From assembly GCF_008831285.2 (NCBI RefSeq), contig NC_045147.1, forward strand, positions 19,658,581-19,722,580: 64,000 bases of DNA, written 5' to 3'. The DNA comes from Nymphaea colorata (taxonomy: Eukaryota > Streptophyta > Magnoliopsida > Nymphaeales > Nymphaeaceae). Shown here piece by piece: positions 12,731 to 22,466 of this stretch (its first letter is position 1; each line of letters begins with the position of its first letter). The position numbers were made by a program, and so were the translations under genes. The notes under the pieces are model-generated. The model saw nothing but the letters and a program-made list of their open reading frames with translations, did no database searches and was not told the origin of the DNA.

Positions 12731-14932
12731 AGTTGACCACCTGGATGTTTGGAGGATGATTACAAACAACCAGCCAGTATGATGTCAGATGCAGAATTTA
12801 TCCAATCTCATTGTTCCAACATTCAACACAAATTGTGCAGATTTATGTTTTAATTTGCATCTCCTCTTGGTTCACGTTTCCGAGTACAATCATTGTTCCC
12901 ATTTCCTTTCTTTTTTCAGCCAAAAACAGTTCTATTGAGTGTTTGCACTTCACAGACTATAATGCCAGAAAGATAACATCACAATCCTTGTGCCACAGGC
13001 TCCTTTACTAATTGGTTGTGATGTAAGGAATATGACTGCAGAGACATTGGAAATCTTGAGCAATAGGGAGGTTATTGATGTAAACCAAGGTAATTTTATA
13101 GCTGCTGCACCGGCAAGTATCGTCAATAAAATTTGACATGCATTATAGACCTTTATTATTGCATTAGTGTCCATGTTCTCCAGTAAACTATGGTTGACCA
13201 GCTAGATACTAGATTGGGGCTAAATATGGTAGTTAAATTGTTTTTCTTTAGCTGGCTCTCAGGCAAAACACTATCAGCGGACTGCCAATCATCATGGAAT
13301 CAGCTATCAAACCACCTGTTGATTACAAAATTTGATCCTTCTCTTAAATTTCTTCAGCTTGAGAATCTAGGTTATAGGATTTCCACATGGTTATTAGGCA
13401 CTTTTGTGTGTAATCCAGTAGGGAGGCATGTAATTCGGAGATCCCTCCTTTTTTTGAGCTATTATTCTAAGGTCGGTGCCCTGATTGCTACATCGATGTA
13501 CAGGTAGTTCCCAGCATCTGTGATATCATTCTGCTTTTGCTGGTCCAGGATGTGCACTGAAATTTAAAAGGCACTTAGTATTTGGCAGTGGTGGTTATGG
13601 ACTCTGGTCATATGTAGCAGTCCTCTTAACGGACTCCATTATCTCCCTGGGTCAAATAAAACATGGACCAGGATGTGATTCAAGTCTGATAGGCATAGCA
13701 GTCCCCTTAACGGACTCCATTATCTCCAATTTTTAGTATTAATTTTTCAACCTTCGCTCTTATTTATTTGTTGTTGTATGTATGCAGATTCTCTTGGTGT
13801 TCAGGGTAGGAAGGTTTCAACAGCTGGCAGCAGTGGGTGCAGCCAGGTTTTTTTCCGTCCCTGTATCTTAGAAATATAGCCACATGATGTCCTTGGATGG
13901 ATTAGTACTGGAGAGAAGTTGCAAGTGAAATATTGCATTTATGAATTAAAGCACATACTCTTAAAGTTTTAAGAAAAGTGATTGACGAGAAGAGTATACA
14001 ATTTCATCGCCCTCAGTTTGTTGAATCAATGAAGCACCTATAATTTATCATATTAGTTTAACAACTTGCCGTAAAGGGGTGTGGTGTAGTGGGGCAGGCC
14101 ATGACTGCCAGGCAGATGGTCAAAGATTAGTAAACCATATTGCTTACCCTCTGCATCAGCCAAAGCAACTCCTTAACTTGGGGGCTGGGAGAAGGGTCCA
14201 CATGGTTTCGAGACCTAGCTGAGCGAGAATATCTATTGACCCAGGTTGTGATTTGTGTAAAATAAAAAATTTTATACTAATAGAATTTACTGAATCTTGA
14301 AATTCTAATGTTAGTACGTGCACATGCCTTGTACAAAGGTTCAGGGAGATATCCGCAACTGTATCTTTTAAGCTAATGACTAGTGATAGCACTAAGATAA
14401 GGGATTTATTTCGACGTTTTATTTGGTAAGCACAACTTGATGTCATATGTTGTTTACATACCAATGTTCTGCTGTCCCCAGATTCCTAATGGAAAAGTCA
14501 CATGGTTCTTCTGATGTACGTGTTATTCTAATTCAAGCAATTTTTCTCAAATTTGGTGTGACGATTCTTTTTGGAATTCCAGGTTTGGGCAGGTCCACTG
14601 TCTGGAGAGCGCTTGGTTGTAGCCCTGTGGAATCGATGTGACAACAGCACAGCCATCACTGTTGAATGGGAGACTATTGGCCTAGAAAATACAACTGTTG
14701 TTTCAATCAGAGATCTCTGGCAGGTAACCTTGATTTGTCTGTATTACTTTTTTTCTTAATTGTTTCTTCTCTCTTTATGCAACTGCACTGACGTCAACAT
14801 TCTGTATGGCAGCATCAGGATTTATCAGAAAATGCAGCCGGTTCTTTCAGTGCGACAGTGGAGTCTCATGCTTGTGAAATGTATATATTTTCACCTTCTT
14901 CGGTCAGTCACACCATGATAGAACAAGTGTAA
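5714..14932 (+). CDS. AGAL3: Alpha-galactosidase (GH27 melibiase, AGAL3 type), 15 exons
   Basis: Hydrolyses terminal alpha-1,6-linked galactose from oligosaccharides and wall galactans (EC 3.2.1.22), probably in the apoplast or vacuole. Exons: 5714-5913, 6058-6116, 8532-8588, 8666-8700, 9185-9288, 10807-10879, 11027-11085, 11175-11240, 11345-11428, 11526-11590, 11720-11802, 12999-13089, 13788-13846, 14583-14723, 14813-14932. All junctions are GT-AG and in phase; the product is 431 residues, normal for the family. A hydrophobic N-terminus (residues 1-24) looks like a signal peptide. The catalytic nucleophile is D184 in YLKYDNC; the acid/base is D239, the second Asp of WRTTDDI. The run [15 protein letters not shown] and the C-terminal segments follow Arabidopsis AGAL3 as I remember it, rather than AGAL1/2. 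Intron 5 contains a degenerate copy of exon 5 (see 9591-9740). The symbol is by resemblance. Confidence 0.93.
9591..9740 (+). pseudogene. Degenerate tandem copy of alpha-galactosidase exon 5 inside intron 5
   Basis: The segment aligns with exon 5 and the start of its downstream intron (about 9206-9340), offset by 385 bp. Shared blocks include atcaagg, gggtct.aag, cttggtat and gctnggtaggta.ctttgagaag. The peptide '[18 protein letters not shown]' mirrors exon 5's '[17 protein letters not shown]'. Splice-like borders remain: ag before 9608 and gt after 9675. Used in place of exon 5 it meets a TGA after five codons; used as an extra exon its 68 bp shift the frame. It also lacks the conserved YSDAG. 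It is therefore best read as a dead exon duplication. Confidence 0.8.
9880..10125 (+). repeat. AT-rich dispersed element, copy 2 (intron 5 of the alpha-galactosidase)
   Basis: Matches the reverse complement of 2419-2698 over most of its length, keeping the same order of landmarks (ttaatgccaaaaag, ttttgatgttcgtgttatta, ttcaagctcgccatat, ccttttaaaacc). Two copies in opposite orientation within 8 kb point to a repeat family of this genome. Confidence 0.55.
12660..12728. repeat. Compound microsatellite (CT)n(GT)n(GA)n
   Basis: An uninterrupted run of CT, then GT, then GA dinucleotides about 69 bp long, inside intron 11 of the alpha-galactosidase. The outer CT and GA blocks are complementary, so the segment could fold on itself. 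Confidence 0.95.
13616..13727 (+). repeat. Two 31-bp direct repeats in intron 12 of the alpha-galactosidase
   Basis: The string agcagtccycttaacggactccattatctcc occurs at 13616-13646 and again at 13697-13727 with one mismatch, 81 bp apart. Each copy contains a small palindrome (agtcc...ggact). The cause of the duplication is not evident. Confidence 0.85.
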
Positions 14933-17041
14933 TCGCTTTAGAACCTCAACGTGTAAACTGTATTTCTAGAATATCAATCTGTTAATAGTAATGTAAGCAG
15001 AACAGTCTCCTGGTATCTGCTATTGTCAATACTGCACAAAAATGTATCGCAGTTCCTGTTGTCCTTCCCAAATCTTTTAAAGCATTGTCCGTTTTCTTGT
15101 GCATGACGTCCCGTCATGAAACAGTTGGTTTTCTGCTGAAATGTTGTCACCCATTAGAATTGAAAGTCGAGGTTGTAAAGTGATCTCAGAATCTCTCTTG
15201 GACGGACGAGTTGAAGTGAAAACATGGACGGAACGGTTGGAGGACGGGTTTTATGGAGAAAAATTAGAAGGCATTAGACTTAATGATGAGCTCAGAAAAT
15301 TTGAACCAATCATCCAATTGTTAAACCGATAAAATTTGAATTAATCTTCCATCTTGTGCTGGATTTGGTCCATCTTCATTTAGGCAGCAGTATCGAGCGA
15401 CATTGCTCTTTAACATAATATGCATCGCAAATCGGCTATAGCAGACAATTGTAGCTGCTTCTGGTTCAGTTTTGCCTAATTTTTTCTTTGGCCATGTGAA
15501 ATATAAGGTCAGTGGATAATGTGCCCCTTCGCGATTTTCAGGAAGACGCTACGATAGTGTCTCGGCTAGTTTCCTGTGCATTTTCTGCCACTTGGTTAAG
15601 CTCATACGTGTTTTGCTTAGCATCTGCGTAACCAGCAGGTTTTCCCCTTCTTTTTTCCTTAGGCCACTACATTTTTTTAAGAGCAGTTAAGCAACAGCAA
15701 CACACTACATTTTCTCTAAGAACAGTTTAGCAACAACAAGACATTGTTATTATCTCATAAATCCACTTAAAAAAATAGAGCAAATTCATAAAACACTTGT
15801 TATTGTTATAGTTTGTTATAGTGTTTTATATTTTGGTCCTTTGGGCAAGTTCATGGAAGATGTTACTGTTACAAGACAGCCCCAAAAGTATTTCGAATTT
15901 ACTTCATTTTTAAAGACAGATTCGTGAGACTTCATTTTTAAAGACAGATTCGTGAGACAACAACCAAGTGTCACTCTTGCCAAACAACTACTTATAAATC
16001 TTAGTTTCCCAACCAATTGTGAAACAAAATCTCCGGTCTAAGTTTTTTCTCTCGGAAAAGCTCATATTTTGAAGCCATCCTCTTGTCCTTGAAAGTTGAA
16101 AAGTATTTGCTTAACCAATGGAAAGTGAAAATAATCAGCATCGGTTGGGATGAATGGCAAATAATTAGTTCCGAATGTAAACTGCGAACTTTGTTATCAA
16201 AATGCACAAAAAGTTTTATGACTAAAATGCACATTTTGTTCGTCCACTGGCCTCAACAAAAAGAACCCCAACATTTAATTCCTAAGTTGACAACGACCCT
16301 TCTTTTGCCATCTTGTCAGCATCATTATGTTCATCCCACCTCTGATACTCATGTCTTGAGCATCAATCGTATCAGCTTTTGGCTTCTTTCATTCAAAACG
16401 TGAAAAGACCTTTCTTTACGTCCCTTTATGTAGTTTTCACTATCCAAATTTTCATATTCTGACTCACGCTTAGGGTCAAGATAGTATATGGGAAGCCCGA
16501 CTACTTCGGAACACGTGACACTAAGTAAAAATTGCATGGTGCATTCTATTTCATAGGTAATCATTAACTGGATCTTCGGTAAATAGAGGTCGGCTGACTA
16601 TTTTTAATTTTCCTATTACGGGCAATTTACATATTCCGGACGAGCATAAAATTTTTGCGCGCGCACTTCATGGCCATTTTCAGATAGATTGGTCTCTTCC
16701 TGGATGTAGACATCCACTTCTTCCGACAACTCATTTTAGTCATATTTCTTCCGAAGTTCCAGCCTCTCGTCAAAAAAATCATGTCGCCAAATATGCACAA
16801 AAAGACATGCAAACTTTCATGGCCAACTAAGCAGCAATTGAAGGAAAGAATTACAAGAGGCACAGAAAGAGGCAAAATTTTATTTAGAGGTGTCCAGTGT
16901 ATAGCCTCACGTCCAAACTCAAATGCTCAGCACAGACCAAAAGAGAGTTTCACTGAAATCGACGTGCACTCTGTACCTTTCAAGATTTAACAAGGATCAA
17001 AAGAGAGTTCCGTTGAAACCAACATGCACCTTATGTACCTC
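14933..17041. other. Spacer between the convergent alpha-galactosidase and MnSOD genes
   Basis: No gene is recognised. The first few hundred bases are probably the 3' untranslated region of the alpha-galactosidase, and the last part (about 16800-17041) is probably the 3' untranslated region of the superoxide dismutase on the other strand. A 28-bp sequence is duplicated in tandem at 15901-15956. The flanks of that duplication (ttggtcctttgggcaagttcatgg, gttactgttac) resemble the fold-back elements at 17690-18064. Confidence 0.6.
15901..15956 (+). repeat. Perfect tandem duplication of a 28-bp unit
   Basis: The unit beginning acttcatttttaaagacaga occurs twice back to back with no mismatch (15901-15928 and 15929-15956). 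The absence of differences suggests a recent slippage or repair event. Confidence 0.95.
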
Positions 17042-19090
17042 TCAGGCTGACTCTTTCTCGTAGACATCACCCGCATATTTCCAATTGATAACCTTCCAGA
17101 TATTCTTCAGGTAATCTGGTCTTACATTTTTGTACTGCAACAACAAATATGCTCATAAGAAAAAGGTGCACACACACGCACACAATGACACACACACACA
17201 TATTTTCATAACTCCAACGACAGCATGTTCAGGACAATCATCAAAATAGGACTAAACCTCAAATACTTGGAAAAAAAAATTCAAAACAATTCAAACATAT
17301 CAGCAAGGCGGAGCAAGTTTGTTTTGAGAATGTAGAGGAGGAAGGTGGGGCAGTCCACGTTTTAGCCACTAAGGAGGAAGAAAAAGAAGTTCATCAATTT
17401 TCAACTTGCACACACACTAAGTGGAAGTGGTAGGTCAAACTCTGCAGGAGGGAACTTTAATCTGCCTATCGGGTGGAATAAACATATTTCATGAGCATGA
17501 TCAATGAGGTCAAAAACAAGAAAAGACAATTATGAGGGTAATTTGCATGCCTGCAGCCTTCCTTGGATGTGGTAGCCACTTATTGGGCTACTGCTCCGGA
17601 GAGAAGACAATTATGATGGAAATTTCAATTACATACAACATCTAGGTGCATATGTCTAGTTTCAACAGGAACTCTGCCTTTAAGATTCGTTTGACAACGG
17701 TTTTTAAGGCAGAATCATGGAACACTGACAGTGTTTCAGCTGCCAACCGTTTGACAGCAGGGGCACTCAATGAGTGTCCAATGAATCTACCCTAAAGATT
17801 GGGTAAATTTATGGAACACAAAAACAAGTGTTCCATGAATGTACCCCAATTTTTGTGGCAGATTCATGGACACTCACAGAATATCTACGACGCCAATTGA
17901 CCCTTAATGGGCTGTTTGGGAATAGTAACAGTGTTACTGTTCTATGCGTCTGCCCCAAAAAATTGGTTAGATTTATTGGACAAAAGTATTCCATGAATTT
18001 TATCCCACTTTTAGGGGCAGATGCATGCAACAGTAACATATTGCTACTTTTTCCAAACAGCCCCTAAGGGACATAGTATGTTATAAGGAATTTGTTTTCG
18101 TTCAGTTCTTGTAAGTGGATGCTTATTGCTTAATGATATAAAGAGTCATGCATTTGATTTTGGATATTTGAAATAGAGATCTTGAAAAAGGAAAAAGAAA
18201 GGTTGAAAGATGTTGCTCGTTGTGATCCTTTTTCTAGTTCACCCCTTAAAACTGAGAGGCCTCTATTTCAAATCCACTGGAGATATGAAATAGATGGTTC
18301 TACAATCATCATCATCCTCGAGCCTTGTATGTTCCTATTGTCATGGTTGGTTGACGAGAAACAAAACATGATGATTGATTTTAAATGGGAAATTGAAAAT
18401 AGAGATCAGTTATGTTACCTGTAAGTAGTACGCATGCTCCCAAACATCTATCCCTATTAATGGAACTAAGTTTGACCCCTTTGTTACCAATGGATCCTGT
18501 AAGGAGAGAAAAAACAGAAGCACAATGACTTAATCAAACTATACACAAGATGGATGGATCTAACGACACAAGACAAGCTTATATAGATTTGTGGTTTCAT
18601 ATATGCACAGAACTATTACAACAAGACACTTAGGTTTAATTTTTTTAAGAAATATCTTGCAAGCAAAATTCTTAGAGATCCTTCTCAATAGACAGAAAAT
18701 TTACTAATGTTTCTGATGATGTATTTGGCAAGGATTAGCATATGATAGCATCACCCTACCATGTCATAAGTATAAGATCAAGAGTACCATCAGACAATAT
18801 AACAAGCAAGCAAGAACGGAAGAGAGAATTGGCATTTAAATAAGAAGTCATGTGTGCTTACGGGGCACAAAGCAGGCAGACATAGACAGAGACATGCAGA
18901 CAGATGTATAATTATGTTAAATCTATGGTTATAAAGGCTGCTAACTCCAAAGGAAATTGTCAACTCATAAAGGTGATTACTAGTGGACTTCTCAAAAATC
19001 TATTTGACATATCCATTTATGACTTATTTGATCATATCAACTAAATGGTTGAGATCAACGCAAACAAGTGCTCATATCTGACCTAGCATA

Positions 19091-19188
<98 letters not shown>

Positions 19189-21549
19189 GTATATGGGAAG
19201 GTGTGGATTTCCCTACGCAATAGACCATTGTTCACAAGCAGAGAGCATTTCCCCCCCAAAAAAAAAACTCTTAAAATCACCCTACAATTCCATGGAACAA
19301 CTGAACTTGTTTGAATATGATGCAACATAAAGTCTCAGTTTAGATTCTGTAGAACATTTCATTAACATCTCAAAATACAAGTAGATAGAGTAACAAATTC
19401 TTTTTCTTTGCTCCAGACGTTACCTGATTAGCTGTTGTTTCAACTAGAAGCTTCTTTTGTGATTTATCCCAACCAAGCCACTGTAGTAAGTAAAACATAA
19501 AAGAAGCTAATGTTATTGATCTGAAATAATAATGGAAGCTTAAAATACAAAACTAGAGACAAAATGCTATAGGAACAAAACAGAATTTGGTAGAAGACCA
19601 TGAGATTTTTACTCACCACCCATCCAGAGCCCTGTAAAGCAGCACCTTCAGTGTTCATTTTCTGGATCAAGGCCTCAAAGGAGCCGAAATGTTCATCAAT
19701 TGACCAACCAAGTGCACCATGTGGCGGCTCCCCACCACCCTCCTGTCAATTTACTTTCATTACTCATGCAAGATGCAACTTTAAAGTTAGACTGGAAGTA
19801 AATTCTATCAGAGATGGCCAACGAACTTACGTTTATGGGCTTAAGATTATTCCAGAAAATAGAATGATTAATGTGGCCTGAGAGAGAAAAAAATTATCAG
19901 ATATTCCTCCTTCACAACATAGACATGTATACATCTTAAAGCACACAAAAAAATGCAGAAGTTCAAAAATATTTTGCAGATTGCACATGGAGCTTGAATC
20001 CTTAAGTAACATCAGCTTAAATGCAAATAAAGTTGCATAACCATCAACTATAAAGAAAGAGTAAAAGAACTTGGCGCAGGTCTTCAGGTTTAAAACCTTA
20101 CAACAAAGAAATTGGACATGCATCAAAGGGACATTTTGAGAACACCAAGTGACTCACTGTGGTCTAAAATCATCCACCACATCACCGTAATAATCTATCT
20201 TCCAGGCTCTCACAGCCACATTAACATTGTAATGAAGGCGACCAGAAAAAGAGCCATCTCATCTGGTTAACAGGAAAGAAAATGACTAAGAAAATTTTGA
20301 TGACCTGTGACCTGAACATAATGTTATAACCGGCCATTTTTATAGCAACTGATTTGCAGAAACATCACACCAAAACTTTGCTAAAGGTAGGTAAGTGGCA
20401 GTAAAGCTTGTTGAGAAATACACTTAATTAATTAATTAATACTCGAAAGATCTCAAACAACCATATTTTGGTAGGTAATAGACTATCGTCAATTAGCAGA
20501 ACTTGCATATTGTACTTCCAGAGCAAACTTAACAAACAGGAGAGAAAATGTCCCAGCAATAAAATTTAACTGCCACTAGAAATGAAAGCCTCAACACATT
20601 ACTGTACGTCCCTCAAAAGCTATAATCACAAGTCCATCGTGAGGACTTGGTAGCTAAATCAAAACAAGAAACACAATAAAATCCAATTATTAATGAATTT
20701 ATCCAGTACAATATTGCAATGCGATCCACCAACAGAATCAAAAGAAAACAGCATCCGCAGTTTCAACACGCAGGTTTTCACAAACTTATAACAAGGATTC
20801 TATTTCACAGAAGTTATTGACCCACATTCCTTTCAAACGGAAACCATTACATTACCAAACAGCAGCAAGACCGATGCGCAAGACAACGTTCCCATTGTCT
20901 ACTCAAGATTCATCAGATTTGAAGATAGTTAAAATTTCCGGAACTTCAACTGGCTCGAGGGCCATGATAGAGAATCCCCTTCTCCATTGAGAAACATCAT
21001 CAATATCAGCCACAACGATTATAAAAGTGCCTACTGTCTCATCATTAATGTCAACCATTATCATGATTATATATAAACAAAAAAGCAGAAGATATCATGC
21101 ACGAGTCCAAGTAAAGAAAAGTATACTAATTAAAGAAGATATATCCAAATCAGTGCAGGATGCAGGCCTAGGATCACCCAAAACCACAGAAACAGAATAA
21201 AAAACTATCTATGACACCAATTCCACACTAAAAAAAGTGAGAAATGGGACAGACCTCCGCCATTGAACTTGATCGCACTTTGCAGATGCACGACGGTAGA
21301 CGAATCCCCTTTCTGCATCGCTTCCTCCAATTTCTCAAGGGCAGCGTTGTAATTTGTGATGTACGTCTGATGGTGCTTCTGATGGTGAAGCCTCATGATT
21401 TCCCCGCTAATGGCCGGCTCAAGGGCGCCATAGTCGTACGGGAGGTCAGGAAGAGTAAACGTCTTAAGCCCCCGGAGAGAAATTCCGGCTAACACGGCCG
21501 GCGTTTGAAACCCTAGGGCTCCTTTCCGGGAGAGGATTCTCATCGCCAT
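17042..21549 (-). CDS. Mitochondrial manganese superoxide dismutase, 6 exons
   Basis: Converts superoxide to oxygen and hydrogen peroxide in the mitochondrial matrix. Exons in coding order: 21549-21255, 19877-19831, 19742-19617, 19480-19424, 18496-18419, 17134-17042. All junctions are GT-AG and in phase; the product is 231 residues, normal for plant MnSOD. Residues 1-30 are basic and Arg/Ser-rich and fit a mitochondrial presequence; the mature part starts near [16 protein letters not shown]. Metal ligands are H55 (LHHQKHH), H103 (HINHSIFW), D192 and H196 (DVWEHAYY). I chose the ATG at 21549 (MAMRILSRK) because plant MnSODs start MALR or similar; an in-frame ATG at 21600 would add 17 residues. 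Intron 4 carries a long (TC)n(TA)n tract. Confidence 0.96.
17690..17900. repeat. Fold-back (MITE-like) remnant in the 3' half of the MnSOD gene
   Basis: Complementary pieces face each other within this stretch: ggcagaatcatggaacact and aagtgttccatgaatgtaccc, plus ccgtttgacaacgg and ccgtttgacagcagg. It lies in the last intron of the superoxide dismutase and abuts a clearer element at 17909-18064. Similar motifs recur near 62465. Ends and target duplication could not be fixed. Confidence 0.5.
17909..18064. mobile_element. 156-bp fold-back MITE with terminal inverted repeats of about 58 bp
   Basis: The left end gggctgtttgggaatagtaa pairs with the right end, whose reverse complement begins ggggctgtttggaaaaagta. 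Complementarity continues inward through gttactgtt, atgcgtctgcccc and atgcatctgcccc. Only a short centre of about 40 bp is left. The terminal 'ggctgtttgg' is typical of plant non-autonomous DNA elements. A clear target-site duplication was not found: the flanks are cccttaat and ctaaggg. It sits in the last intron of the superoxide dismutase gene. Confidence 0.8.
19091..19184. repeat. (TC)n(TA)n microsatellite
   Basis: About 25 bp of TC repeats run straight into roughly 69 bp of pure TA repeats. It lies in intron 4 of the superoxide dismutase gene. Confidence 0.95.
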
Positions 21550-22466
21550 GATTGCTGAGCTTGCTCGAGAGTCGAGACAGCGTCGGGTGAAACCTGACAT
21601 TTGTACATGGAGTCTGAAAGACGAAACGGTGTTAGGCTGTAGCGATAATCACGAGAATACCAAACATTGGCCGGAGGAATTATCTTGGTTGATGGATGGT
21701 GAGGTTGAAGCAGGTCGGGCATGGATCGAATTTTGGACAAACGAGAACTTAAACCGGGTGGGGTTCGATTAGATTCAGCAGCCATCATTTTTGGACATCA
21801 TCGGATCGATATCATATGGATTTGAACATGCAGGCAAAATGTCAGTTCCAAATATGGATCCAACTGCTACCCCTCTGGCCCCACTCTCTATTGCATCCTT
21901 CCAGCCTTTATGAAAACAATGATCCAGATATTCAAATATCTGGATATATCTGTATCGGTTCAGGTTCAGTATGATTTGGTCTGTTGAATATCCAAAAATA
22001 CAGCTTTGACACGTTATCATTCATGTGCACACGCGGTCTATACCTGCCTTACTAAGAATTATGCATTCAACCATTTAGCCCATAAAAAAATTGCAGACTA
22101 ATCACTAGGAGTCTATGTCAAGATATAACGACAGATCTTGTTTAGTGTCTGAATTTCTTGCAAACCACCAAAGTCTTCAACAATTTGGTAAGATATAATC
22201 AGACCACTTCGTTGTCAATGCATATTGATTAATATTGTTGTAACTCTCAATTGAGACAAGAACCATACGATCATTCCATCGATTCAATAATTTTACTAAC
22301 ACAGGGTAGATAGTCTCCTATTGCCCTTCACTAACAATATTGCAACAAAGAATGGAAGAAAAAATTCAGAAAGTTGTTTATTGAAAGGCAAAATTACAGG
22401 ACAGAGCTACACTCAACATTACAATCAAAAGATGGATCTTCAGTCATTGAAGTCCTGGTAGAGGAG
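21550..22466. other. Spacer between the laccase 3' end and the MnSOD 5' end
   Basis: This 0.9-kb stretch must contain the 5' untranslated region and promoter of the superoxide dismutase and the 3' untranslated region of the laccase, both on the minus strand. No convincing TATA box was seen for the superoxide dismutase, and no other gene. Confidence 0.6.
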
